Part shown: piece after piece, positions 8,801 to 16,639 of the stretch
Numbering within the stretch: the stretch's first letter is position 1
How the letters are laid out: each line of letters begins with the position of its first letter
Source: Clostridia bacterium
Lineage (GTDB): Bacteria > Bacillota > Clostridia > Lachnospirales > Lachnospiraceae
Assembly (NCBI GenBank): GCA_026000945.1
Contig: BNZI01000010.1
Coordinates: forward strand, 1 to 29,781
Direction: 5' to 3'
DNA length: 29,781 nt
Notes under the pieces: generated by a model
What the model was told of the DNA's origin: nothing
What the model saw: only the letters and a program-made list of their open reading frames with translations
Databases searched by the model: none
Program-made: the position numbers and the translations under genes

Positions 8801-11009
8801 TCGTTATCCGAATCATACCTCTGTAAAAATGCAGTATAATCCCAACAAAGAATTGATTGGATTTTGTGATGCGTTAGGAGAACATCACATTGAGCGAGAC
8901 CCTTTAGGGAGAATTACCGCAGTGACCGATTACCAAGGGGAGAAAGTAGCCTATGAGTGGACCAGTGCAAATTTACTCAAAAGACTCATTTATCCAGATG
9001 AAACCACCGTGGAGTATTCCTATGATTCTGCTAGACGCTTAGTGAAGTGGAAAGAAGGAGAGCAAGTCACCCGCTATGCTTATGATCCGAATAACCGCAT
9101 TCAGGAAAAGCAACTCCCTAAAGGCATCAAAGCGCAGTATACCTATTTACCCAATGGGCAATTAAAAGCCCTAAGCTATTATCAATCCGAACAGATGCTA
9201 GAAAGCCTAAGCTATGGGTATGACCTCGAGCAAAACGTGATCCAAAAGACGCATCACCGGCACGGCTTAGAAGAGCAAAGTGGAACCTTTCACTACGCTT
9301 ATGATGCGTTACACCGTTTAACGGAAGTCAAAAAAAATGGGCAAGCGCTAAGAAAATATACCTATGATCTCCACAATAATCGGACAAGCTTATGGGAAAA
9401 CCACCGCTTGGGAGACTCACTGTTTACTTCTCAAGTAGCGAATGAACGTGATCACGGGGCAGAGGCTATCCAGTATTATGCGTATAACGAAGCCAATCAG
9501 CTGACCCATTCCACCGGCTTTCAAGGAGAGAACGTTTACCAATATGACAAAAGAGGAAACTTAATCAGAAAATGGAAAGATGAACAGTTGATCCTTGCGC
9601 ATGACTATGATCAAAGAAATCATTTGCTCTATGCTTGGAATAAAGCGATAAAGAGTTCAGTTTCTCCCGAGGAACAACTCACGCAGGATCAAGAAACAAA
9701 CGTGACTAGACAAGTACAAGCGAAAATGGCAAAATATACGTATAATGGTTTGGGTTATCTCACGGAAAAAGAAGTAGGCAGAGAAAACCCACATGAACTC
9801 ACTCGAGTCTATTATGATCCAGACGTAGAAAGCTATGTCGGGCGAATGGATCATGTGTTTCAACAAGATCCTCAGAAAAAAGTCCACTACCTTTGGGATA
9901 TGGGGAAAAAATGTAGAAACCTATTAGCCGTACAACAAGGAGAAAGCAAAAAGCGCTATATTTGGGATGAAGAAAGTACCGCAGTCCTTTGTAAAGAAGA
10001 TGCTTTTTCTTATCAGACTCTTTTACAAGATGAACTAGGCACAGTCATGAGAAGCGTGGGTAAACAAGAGACAAGCTATGCCTATGATGAATTCGGAAAC
10101 GATCTGTTTCCACATCAGAAAAAAGCACAAGACTTTGGCTTTACGGGATATTTATTCGATGAACAAAGCGTGTTAAACTTTGCCCAAGCCAGGTACTATG
10201 ATCCGGAAAGCGGAAGATTTGGCGGAGTAGATCCGCTAAAAGGTAGCTTAGCAGATATGCAGACACTTAACTACTACGGCTATTGTCAGGGGAATCCGCT
10301 GAAGTATGTGGATCCCACGGGAGAATTTACTTACTTAGAGGGAATAGAAGCCCATGGAATATTAGAAGCTGATACAAAAGTTAGATTAGGAAATCAAGTA
10401 GAAGTAGAAAAATTTATAAGTCCTTATTTAGGAAGTCCGTTTAAATGGGGTTTTGCAGATATAGTTTATTATGATAATGGAGGTGCAGCAAATGTTTATG
10501 AAATTAAGCCCATAACTCAACGTAAATCTCCTTCAAGAAATCATAATGGATTAACACCAACACAGCAAAGGGAATCCTATGAAAATGGATTAAGAGCAAT
10601 GAATCCTAACATTCAAATTAATCCAAGACCTGCACCTTTACCAGGCTTCATGTATAATCCAACAAACAATACTTGGCAGCGGGATTTATTTTGTCCTAGT
10701 AAAGCTCTAGAAGGAAAAAATTTGCGTTATTATGTTTATGAAGATCAGCCTGGGCTGATCTACTATGGATATGTAAATCAGCCTAAACCTGCCCCACAAC
10801 CGGTAGTTGTGGAAGCGAAGGAGAAAAAAACTGCTAGTGGGTGGCAGAAAGCTCAATATGTAGTGGGGGGGTGTGCATTAATATTAGCCGCAGGAGCGCT
10901 GTTTTTAGATGATGCAACTGGAATTGGTGTAGCAGATGATCCTGTTGCAGTTGGTTTTGTCGCAAAAGCAATACAGTTATTTTCTAGAGTTCTAAGTCCT
11001 GCTTATTAA
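5847..11009 (+). CDS. Rhs polymorphic toxin: PAAR-like DUF4280 cap, Rhs shell, nuclease tip
   Basis: A 1720-residue effector that should sit on a VgrG tip and be injected. The start has AGAGGAGA 7-8 bases upstream. Residues 1-115 form a Cys-rich PAAR-like DUF4280 cap (C11, C16, CSITGKPC, FCLCG). DUF6531 follows (DPVNLCTGNLTM... and FHRTYNSLE.. GWIHNFEVRL), then dozens of YD repeats (Tyr-x-Tyr-Asp/Asn-x-x-Gly) that build the Rhs cocoon. The core ends at the usual self-cleavage region, RYYDPESGRFGGVDP ... NPLKYVDPTGEF (D1489). The last 227 residues are the toxin: D1538 in GFADIVYY and E1552-I-K1554 in NVYEIKP give a D-x13-ExK spacing typical of PD-(D/E)xK nucleases. The tip ends with a hydrophobic Gly/Ala segment (about 1671-1685) and a short amphipathic tail, which is unusual for a soluble nuclease. 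The tip is visibly more AT-rich than the shell, a usual sign of tip exchange. There is no nearby chaperone gene of the DUF1795 type. Confidence 0.92.
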   Translation: MAHSYLVAGAPLKCVAGSCTGKLSLPKSHGIYVKGDALCNEDDTKPILNIPSFGVCSITGKPCTPMPVPKWMAAKKTTKIDGKSAITTDSGLFCLCGALILPESSGQKEVMALLASLPEEERRKLLNGIKTCSPYSKDPVNLCTGNLTMTKEDLRIEGLYPLPFHRTYNSLETRVGQIGKGWIHNFEVRLTEYDDRIEIVQPDSRIETYWKAEEGRLKAATGILSHLRKEGKEYLLETPKFTQYRFNEAGQCLSIVELSGYREEFFYQEGKLVEAKNPCGSMHFFYHADGFLREISDGFGKFVRFFYNKNGQLSFTKNALGYGESYTYSEEGWLTEIFNASGESTLNNEYDVLGRVVKQIFPDGGVMTYEYTDQSQKTVMVEQNGNRTRYYRDERFRNIRVADSEGSEIREYNEQDQVILYRDKNKQETRFTYDEQGNAVECINALGEKAYKEFNALGQLTKETFFDGSSVTLTYNQKVQLETKTDEVGNTIRYTYTGNGLLERIRFPDGSSQHYRYDEKNRLVALTNPNGSIHQFEHNEQNQVIAVIDALGNRLALDYDAMGQCLSVCNAEGNTREFTYNPQGLVEQVKDFHGGITKQEFNPLNRVTSYLNALEEETKFIYDPMWNVKEQIAPNGAVTKWDYDRKNRLVKSTNALGASVAYEYDPNGNLVKEIGPNGEEYVIEYDALDRKIKEIDPEGRETTFTYDSRDRLIEVVDASGNRWKTEYYPNGKVKSQTNPLGECTQFVYNALSLLTEQIDPDGAKTTYEYFPGGLLKKVQFFNGNFFLYEYDENNNIRCRKDQSGYEVLYHYDALNRITEIKDSLDAKKSYTYTPLGQVASVSDSLGNTTHYRYSLTGKLLQVENALGVVVSCHYDESGSLLQVEYPADPKSNLADLPNDRSKNPFFNGNPLKEQLEAETLKQDPAQPLFVEYQRNLLGQVTSAKDALGQEEKWVYGTNGKLFQQIDKEGYLTEYSYTKSGELEEIRYPNHTSVKMQYNPNKELIGFCDALGEHHIERDPLGRITAVTDYQGEKVAYEWTSANLLKRLIYPDETTVEYSYDSARRLVKWKEGEQVTRYAYDPNNRIQEKQLPKGIKAQYTYLPNGQLKALSYYQSEQMLESLSYGYDLEQNVIQKTHHRHGLEEQSGTFHYAYDALHRLTEVKKNGQALRKYTYDLHNNRTSLWENHRLGDSLFTSQVANERDHGAEAIQYYAYNEANQLTHSTGFQGENVYQYDKRGNLIRKWKDEQLILAHDYDQRNHLLYAWNKAIKSSVSPEEQLTQDQETNVTRQVQAKMAKYTYNGLGYLTEKEVGRENPHELTRVYYDPDVESYVGRMDHVFQQDPQKKVHYLWDMGKKCRNLLAVQQGESKKRYIWDEESTAVLCKEDAFSYQTLLQDELGTVMRSVGKQETSYAYDEFGNDLFPHQKKAQDFGFTGYLFDEQSVLNFAQARYYDPESGRFGGVDPLKGSLADMQTLNYYGYCQGNPLKYVDPTGEFTYLEGIEAHGILEADTKVRLGNQVEVEKFISPYLGSPFKWGFADIVYYDNGGAANVYEIKPITQRKSPSRNHNGLTPTQQRESYENGLRAMNPNIQINPRPAPLPGFMYNPTNNTWQRDLFCPSKALEGKNLRYYVYEDQPGLIYYGYVNQPKPAPQPVVVEAKEKKTASGWQKAQYVVGGCALILAAGALFLDDATGIGVADDPVAVGFVAKAIQLFSRVLSPAY

Positions 11010-11111
11010 AATTTTAAGTTCTAAGATCAATATAATAATTTCTAATGATAGGAATTGATATATAAGATTTAGAAAATTTGATCGATAAAATATGTGTAAA
11101 GGAGAAATAAG

Positions 11112-12353
11112 GTGTCTAAACGTGAAACAAACTTAGTTAAGCAAATTATTGGAGAATTGCTATCACAATACGGATTTTCTTGTCATATCGTTAGTCCGGA
11201 AGGTTGGGATTTTACTAAAGTTGAAGGATATTTAGAACAAAATATTAGTATTAGTAGAATATCAGGACAGTATTTGAGATTATACATTAGTAATAATGCA
11301 GGATATGAAAAATCACTGATGGACTTAATACCGGCGGATGAATATACAGGAGATAAAATTTTTCAAGGATATTTTTATCACAATGAAAAAGAGTTTGTAA
11401 ATGCACTAAAAATATTTGCTCAGGTATTACAAAGTTATGCTTTAGACGATTTAGAAAAAGCAAGTCATTCGCCAGATACAAAAGTACCCAAGGGACGATT
11501 AGACAGAGACGATTTTCTTTTTTTTAAAAACAATCAAAAAAAATTATCAGAACAATATAGTTTACAATGGAATATCAATTTAGATACAAAAGATCGTGAA
11601 CAAATGGTTGAGTACTTTACAAAATTAGAAAATAGGATTAATCAAGAAAAAAACAAAGATTTTATTGAGATTAAAGAAATGCTTTTCGGAGTTTCAGCAG
11701 TATATGGAGAACTTTTGAGTCGTTATTTTCAAAGTCCTTGGATTAAAACTGGTGATAACTATTTTATTAATGGATGGATCCTAGCTTTTCCTTTTTCGGT
11801 AGGGTTTTATTTATGGATGGAAAAATATCAGAAGTCTTTGGTAGAAAAATTTTATGATTTTGAGGAACAAATGGAGAAAGCATTAAAAGAACAAAAGAAA
11901 AAAGAAATGCTTACGAGTACGATAAAGATTAAGGATGTTTTTTGGACAGATGAAGAGGAGAAATATCTCTTAGATCACCACGAGGAAGTTACAGAAAAAT
12001 ATCAAGTAGATTGGGATATCGTATTGCCCAGTAGTCAAGCCAGTATGCTAGATATTCAATTTATTGATCAAATGAATCAAAAAATAGAAGAAAATGTTGA
12101 AAAAAATTTTCAGGATGTGAAAGAAATTCTGTTAGGACTTGGAGCGATTTATGGAAGCATTATTGAAAAACAGTTCCAAGGAAAATGGGGGTTAAATCAT
12201 AAAAAAAAGTGTGAATTAAAAACCCCTATTGATATACATCCAATACCTTTAGATTTTATGCTTTCCCTTTGGTATCACAGAGATCAAGAATGTTTAAAAG
12301 AGCAATATTGTTCTTTACTAGAATCTATGGCTATTTATAGAGACTCACTTTAA
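11112..12353 (+). CDS. Probable cognate immunity protein of the Rhs toxin, internally duplicated
   Basis: 413 residues from a GTG at 11112, with AAAGGAGA about 8 bases upstream, 102 bases after the Rhs stop; position alone makes it the likely antidote. It has three parts. Residues 1-115 form an alpha/beta start I do not recognise. Two copies of one helical module follow: about 133-240 (LSEQYSLQWNINL ... EIKEMLFGVSAVYGELLSRYFQSPW) and about 272-405 (VTEKYQVDWDIVL ... DVKEILLGLGAIYGSIIEKQFQGKW). The aligned core in both is K-E-hydrophobic-L-x-G-hydrophobic-x-A-x-YG-x4-(R/K)-x-FQ-x-W. No signal peptide or membrane segment is present, so it is cytoplasmic, which fits a nuclease target. Base composition is as AT-rich as the toxin tip. 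The toxin pairing is inferred from position. Confidence 0.8.
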   Translation: MSKRETNLVKQIIGELLSQYGFSCHIVSPEGWDFTKVEGYLEQNISISRISGQYLRLYISNNAGYEKSLMDLIPADEYTGDKIFQGYFYHNEKEFVNALKIFAQVLQSYALDDLEKASHSPDTKVPKGRLDRDDFLFFKNNQKKLSEQYSLQWNINLDTKDREQMVEYFTKLENRINQEKNKDFIEIKEMLFGVSAVYGELLSRYFQSPWIKTGDNYFINGWILAFPFSVGFYLWMEKYQKSLVEKFYDFEEQMEKALKEQKKKEMLTSTIKIKDVFWTDEEEKYLLDHHEEVTEKYQVDWDIVLPSSQASMLDIQFIDQMNQKIEENVEKNFQDVKEILLGLGAIYGSIIEKQFQGKWGLNHKKKCELKTPIDIHPIPLDFMLSLWYHRDQECLKEQYCSLLESMAIYRDSL

Positions 12354-12379
12354 AAATCATTGGGGATGTGCAGAAGGCA

Positions 12380-12512
12380 TTTATTTAGCCCAGGTTGTTA
12401 AGAAGTAGGAGTCGGGGATAATTGGTAGTAAACGGTAAGACTTACGGGTTTAGCTCGCCTGTGAGTCTTGAGAGAGAAGCTCCTGCGCCTTTATAGGCGG
12501 GGGAGTACGTCA
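12380..12512 (+). mobile_element. Orphan IS200/IS605 right end with omega-RNA-like scaffold
   Basis: The sequence has the layout of the 3' end of tnpB plus right end in IS605-group elements. A stem, AAGACTTAC / GTGAGTCTT (12437-12469), encloses GGGTTTAGCTCGCC. It is followed by AGAAGCTCCTGCGCC, a loop and GGCGGGGGAGTACGTCAC (12475-12512), whose arms form the right-end hairpin. No tnpA or tnpB frame exists here, so this is a relic or a non-autonomous copy. It separates the Rhs immunity gene from the next small gene. In intact elements this region is the 3' part of the TnpB guide RNA. Confidence 0.6.
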
Positions 12513-12543
12513 CACAAGACAGTGATAGAGGAATTTTTATATC

Positions 12544-12822
12544 ATGACGAACAAAAAAATAATACTAGAAAAGACTGGTTTATTCATTTTAGATATCTTT
12601 TTATTATTTATTTCTTTAATTTTATTCATTATTATTCCTTATGAAGAATGGGGAGGTAGAGATAAAGAAGCGATTGAACTTATCCGGGTATTTTTTGTCC
12701 TATTTTTTCCTATTGTATTAGCATTAACTATAGTCTGTTGGAAAAAGAAAAATGTTATCAGTCGTGTTATTTTTTTCATTACAGGAACATTTTTGATATA
12801 CAAATTGGTTAGCACTTTTTGA
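12544..12822 (+). CDS. Small membrane protein, possible orphan immunity
   Basis: 92 residues from ATG 12544, with AGAGGA about 12 bases upstream (somewhat far). Three hydrophobic segments are visible: about 12-32 (LFILDIFLLFISLILFIIIP), 47-65 (VFFVLFFPIVLALTIVCW) and 73-90 (ISRVIFFITGTFLIYKLV). Charged residues lie between the first two (YEEWGGRDKEAIE). I do not recognise the family. It lies right behind the IS605 remnant and between the Rhs immunity gene and other small genes, a place where leftover immunity genes collect. A membrane immunity protein would protect against a pore-forming or envelope toxin no longer encoded here; this is inference. Confidence 0.6.
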   Translation: MTNKKIILEKTGLFILDIFLLFISLILFIIIPYEEWGGRDKEAIELIRVFFVLFFPIVLALTIVCWKKKNVISRVIFFITGTFLIYKLVSTF

Positions 12823-12863
12823 AACAGTTCAACTGTATTGGTTAAGTAAAGTTGTATTTTTAT

Positions 12864-12913
12864 ATACTAAACTATAATACTTTGATCGTGATCATTTTGC
12901 GTATATTTAGTAT
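12864..12913. repeat. Inverted repeat around TGATCGTGATCA
   Basis: The arms ATACTAAACTATA (12864-12876) and TATATTTAGTAT (12902-12913) are inverted with one mismatch or bulge. The palindrome TGATCGTGATCA (12883-12894) sits between them. The unit could extrude as a cruciform or be a regulator site upstream of the gene at 13053. The surrounding 12823-13052 has no gene. Confidence 0.4.
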
Positions 12914-13052
12914 AGTATGCTTCATACTTAAAAAATTCAGTAAAATTTATCTAAAGTCAAAAGATGAAGAAAGTACAATAAGCATTTGTGAAGAGGATAC
13001 CTTTTCTCCTGCAAGATGAAGAAGAAAGATTGCGAGAAGGAGATAACTGATC

Positions 13053-13571
13053 ATGAAAAAAATGATAGCAACTTTTAGTATTTGTATTTTGATTGGAATA
13101 TTGGTTTGGCTTTTTAGTTCTTATTGGTTTATTAGTAAAAAAACCAATTTTCAATCCAATATTTTCAACGATCGTGAACGTATATTGACGATATTTCCCA
13201 GCTTTCCAGAGACAAAACAAATTTATTCACAAGCAGAAAATATAGGAGGTGGAGTTGGTAAATCAATAAATCATATTTATATTTTAGCTGAATTAAATTC
13301 TGAAAACTTTGAATTATTTAGAAAAGATATTGCTTTCAAGGATACTGATGCTGTAAAGATAAAACGTTTTTCTTCTGTTTTTCGTTTAGCTAATCGTAAA
13401 ATAAAATGGAAGACAATTGAGCAAAATGTTCGTCAAAATATACAAGAATTAAAATGTTTAGCTATGTCAAGTGTAGAAGTGTATCTTTCAGAAGAGGATC
13501 ATCTCATTTATTTAGAATTAATCGGTGAGAATCAACCCCTATTTGATGAGGCTTTTTATTCTGTAAATTAA
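13053..13571 (+). CDS. Membrane-anchored small protein, possible orphan immunity
   Basis: 172 residues from ATG 13053, with an ideal AAGGAGA site 9-10 bases upstream (13036-13042). The N-terminus is a positively charged start and one hydrophobic helix (about 5-28, IATFSICILIGILVWLFSSYWF) without a clear cleavage site, so the rest is probably held on the outside of the membrane. The remainder is a soluble alpha/beta domain with ILAELNSENFELF, FSSVFRLANRKIKW and VEVYLSEEDHLIYLELIG. I recognise no family. An exported, anchored domain among immunity-like genes would suit protection against a cell-wall or envelope-acting toxin, but no partner toxin is adjacent. Confidence 0.72.
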   Translation: MKKMIATFSICILIGILVWLFSSYWFISKKTNFQSNIFNDRERILTIFPSFPETKQIYSQAENIGGGVGKSINHIYILAELNSENFELFRKDIAFKDTDAVKIKRFSSVFRLANRKIKWKTIEQNVRQNIQELKCLAMSSVEVYLSEEDHLIYLELIGENQPLFDEAFYSVN

Positions 13572-13650
13572 TTTATGCTAAGGGTTTTGATTTTAAAATT
13601 CTTGATCCACTTGGTAGTGTTTTTCTGTATGGGAAGGTAAAGAAAAAAAC

Positions 13651-14355
13651 TTGTGGATTGAAGAGTATGAAAATTTGGAAGAAGCAAAGCAACGAGAATT
13701 AGAACGTGCGAAAGAAATAAAACAATATTTATCAAGACAAAGTGAGCAATTAGGAGAAGAGAAAATGAAACAAGCAAAAGATATTTTAGATCATATGTTG
13801 AATGGTTTTTATTCTTTGGGTTTACCTCAATGGAGTCAAGAAGATAAAGATAATCAGATTACGTTTTTTGAAACAATGATGAATCGTAACGAGTTTGATT
13901 TAAAGGAAATGATTTATGCAACGATAAGTCGTTATGGAGAAGGCATTCTTGATGGTGATCGAAATTGGATAGCAAAAGTTCCTTATATGTATACTTTTGA
14001 TTGCGAATATGGCGAAGATGTTTTTTATGAAGATTTCTTGACGATTGCTTCAGCGATGTCACAAGGTGATTTTCAGATCAGTGATATTCAAGAAGAAGAT
14101 ATCGATGATGAGACAACTCAAATTACTTTTACATACAATCAAGGAAATGTACATGAAATCCATGCAAAAATTTGTGATGATTGGTTTGATATTGATGTGA
14201 TCACTGCACTCAACGAAATATTAGAAAAAGAAAATAATTCCAAGTATTTTTTTGTATTTAGTGGATGTCCACAAATGATCAGTTTAATTTATCAGAGCAA
14301 AGAATGGATAGAAAATGCGCAAAAAGTTACAGGCGTGTCTTTCGCCATGGCATAA
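13651..14355 (+). CDS. Hypothetical soluble protein, possible orphan immunity; start uncertain
   Basis: The frame opens after a stop at 13615-13617 and the first usable start is TTG 13651 (234 residues), with GGAAGG 13 bases upstream, which is far. A second candidate is ATG 13765 (196 residues) with AGGAGAAG at good distance. The upstream residues (EEYENLEEAKQRELERAKEIK) look like a true helix, so I keep the longer form. The rest is acidic and alpha/beta, with YGEDVFYEDFLTIASAMSQ, ITFTYNQGNVHEIHAKICDDWFD and a C-terminal FVFSGCPQMISLI. I do not recognise it. Its place in the small-gene row after the Rhs pair points to immunity. The lack of a clean start could mean the 5' end was lost. Confidence 0.62.
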   Translation: MWIEEYENLEEAKQRELERAKEIKQYLSRQSEQLGEEKMKQAKDILDHMLNGFYSLGLPQWSQEDKDNQITFFETMMNRNEFDLKEMIYATISRYGEGILDGDRNWIAKVPYMYTFDCEYGEDVFYEDFLTIASAMSQGDFQISDIQEEDIDDETTQITFTYNQGNVHEIHAKICDDWFDIDVITALNEILEKENNSKYFFVFSGCPQMISLIYQSKEWIENAQKVTGVSFAMA

Positions 14356-14615
14356 TAAGCATAAAACACTGATGATACCGTTATACACACAATGCAAAAT
14401 AAAAGGGTATGTATTTAGTTAAATTGTACCTTATAGGTTAAACAGGAACACTTGAGATAGGGATTATTTTATATTTATTTAGTTGTAAAATGGTTTGTGT
14501 CTAACAAAATGGATAGAAAATCTAAAAAAGTAGAGTGGAGAAAAAGAAGTAGCGCATGAGGTAGAGACTTTAGGAGTAGGAAAGAGGTTTCCGTTAAACG
14601 ATAAAGGAGAAAATA

Positions 14616-16625
14616 ATGGCTCTAACCATACAAGAAGTAAAGCTTTTAGGAATACCAGTCCAAACAGAAATGAAAGAAGCAAAAGTACATATTGCCTATG
14701 GTGAACATGCGACGGCAAAAATTATCGTCGCTGTGCAAGAGGGATTTTCTTTTTCACAATGGGTAAGGGTTCAAGATGATGTACCGTTTTCTTTAGTGGA
14801 AGTAAAAGAAGGGAAAGAAATTCCTTGGTTTATCGGGATTTTGGATGAATATAGCTTATCTGAACAAACAGGAGAGTATATTCTAACGATTGAACTGATT
14901 TCCCTCAGTGTATTGTGGGATGATCAAGAAAATCATCGTTCTTTTCAAGATATTCAGATGACGTATCAAGACGTAGTGAATCGTATTGTGGCAGAACGCG
15001 GAGATTTTTCTGCTCGTTACTATGCAGGAGAAGAAAAAATTGGACAACCTATTTTTCAATCAAAAGAAACAGATTGGGAATTTTTGAACCGCCTATTTGC
15101 AAGATTATCACAGGGTGTTATCCCTGAAGTACGTTTTCCCAATAGGATAATCTCTTGTGGTATGGTTAAACAGACTAAATCAATAGAGATAGCGCCTGAA
15201 CAACTTCCACAAAGTAAATTTTGGAGCGGAGATTACTATAAAATGGGCGGAAGAGATACCAAGCAACAGCCTAATGATTTTTTTGTCTACATTTGGGAAA
15301 CAGATTTACATTATCAAATAGGAGATAGCCTAATTTTAGAGGGACAAAGCTACACCATTGCCAAAAAAGAAGCGATCTTTGAACGTGCTGCTTGGAAATT
15401 TCGCTATGAGTTACGTTCTAAAGTACTTAGACGACCGTATGCCAATCGCAAGTTGCAGGGGATAAAATATAGCGGAACTGTACTCAAACGAGAAAATGAG
15501 AGCGTTTATTTACATTTGCATATAGATCAAACACAAGACCTAGCGACAGCTTATCCTTTTCCGTATCGTCCAATCATGGGGAATATGGTCTACACTATGC
15601 CAGAAGTAGGCGAAACCGTATATCTAAGTATGGATTCAGAAAAAGATCATGATGCGAGAGTCATCCACTCTATACGTTGTAGGCGACCACTCGCTACACA
15701 AGTTCATAACCCCAATAATCGCTATTATCATACAAACCACATCAAACAAGTTCAACTTCGTCCGAAAGACCTCAACTTTTATGCTGCTTCCTACATGGAA
15801 AAACCAGAATCCATTCCCGAACCCCTAGCGGTGGAAATGTCCGATGAACGTGGGATTGCACTCCAAAGCCCCTATCTTATGGAGATGAAATCGGGGAAAG
15901 ATATCCTCATTGAAGGAGAACATATCTTAATCGAAGGAAAAAAACAAGTGACCTTGGCTAAAGCAGGAGTAATCCCTACGATGTTGAACTTGAGTGAAAA
16001 GTTTGATGCTGTAGGTGGGAAAGTAGTATTGCTTGGTGAAGAGAAAAAAGATTTTCTCCAAATGATAAAATCATCAACAAATAATCCAAATGGGGTTCCT
16101 AGTACAGGAAACGGGGGAAATGATTCTCCAGATGATAATGTACTAAGTAAAGAATTTGAACAACAGGAAGAAGAATTTAAGGATCAGTATTCTGAGGGTT
16201 CGGATAAAATAAATTCTAAATTAATAAGACAATACGTAAAAGAACTCAAAGAACACACAGGAATGAAGCTAACAAAATCACAAAAGAATAAATTAGCAGA
16301 GGCACTTAGAAATAACGAATATACTAAATTATCACCAGCTGAAGCTATTGAACATCGTACTGAGTTTAATAAAAGGAAAAATAATATTATTAAAGATTGG
16401 GAAATTAATACAGGAAAAAAGTGGCCGACCTATACGGAAGATGTTATTAACGAAAAAGGAAAGGTTACGCGAAAAGCAGGAGATCGATACGATGCTCACC
16501 ATATAATAGAAAATTCTTATGGTGGTGAACATGAATGGTGGAACATACATCCAGCAGAATTCCCGAAAAAACATCAAGGTGGAATTCATGGTTCAGGTTC
16601 TGCTGCAAATGAATTATTTAAATGA
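14616..16625 (+). CDS. Specialised VgrG with C-terminal HNH nuclease toxin
   Basis: 669 residues, with AAAGGAG about 9 bases before the ATG. The gene-free 260 bases upstream end in TTAAACGATAAAGGAGAAAA, which recurs at 17152. Residues 1-480 are a VgrG-like spike: SKETDWEFLNRLFARL is the VgrG signature, and GTVLKRENESVYLHLHID ... MPEVGETVYL forms the gp5 OB-like part, followed by short repeated strands (DILIEGEHILIEGKKQVTL). A Gly/Asn/Ser/Pro linker (about 489-510) leads to a toxin of about 160 residues. Its end has D626-A-H628-H629-I, then GGEHEWWNIHP (H645) and KKHQGGIHG (H653, H658). This is the core of HNH/ENDO VII-superfamily nuclease toxins (AHH/GHH-like) and would cut DNA or RNA in the target cell. 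The toxin half is more AT-rich than the spike half. The next gene is its antidote. Confidence 0.88.
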   Translation: MALTIQEVKLLGIPVQTEMKEAKVHIAYGEHATAKIIVAVQEGFSFSQWVRVQDDVPFSLVEVKEGKEIPWFIGILDEYSLSEQTGEYILTIELISLSVLWDDQENHRSFQDIQMTYQDVVNRIVAERGDFSARYYAGEEKIGQPIFQSKETDWEFLNRLFARLSQGVIPEVRFPNRIISCGMVKQTKSIEIAPEQLPQSKFWSGDYYKMGGRDTKQQPNDFFVYIWETDLHYQIGDSLILEGQSYTIAKKEAIFERAAWKFRYELRSKVLRRPYANRKLQGIKYSGTVLKRENESVYLHLHIDQTQDLATAYPFPYRPIMGNMVYTMPEVGETVYLSMDSEKDHDARVIHSIRCRRPLATQVHNPNNRYYHTNHIKQVQLRPKDLNFYAASYMEKPESIPEPLAVEMSDERGIALQSPYLMEMKSGKDILIEGEHILIEGKKQVTLAKAGVIPTMLNLSEKFDAVGGKVVLLGEEKKDFLQMIKSSTNNPNGVPSTGNGGNDSPDDNVLSKEFEQQEEEFKDQYSEGSDKINSKLIRQYVKELKEHTGMKLTKSQKNKLAEALRNNEYTKLSPAEAIEHRTEFNKRKNNIIKDWEINTGKKWPTYTEDVINEKGKVTRKAGDRYDAHHIIENSYGGEHEWWNIHPAEFPKKHQGGIHGSGSAANELFK

Positions 16626-16639
16626 TTGGAGAAATATAG

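Noticed and set aside
5847..10300. Repeated Tyr-Asp motifs as possible DNA tandem repeats
   Set aside because: They are protein-level YD repeats of the Rhs shell with diverged DNA, not a satellite or CRISPR array.
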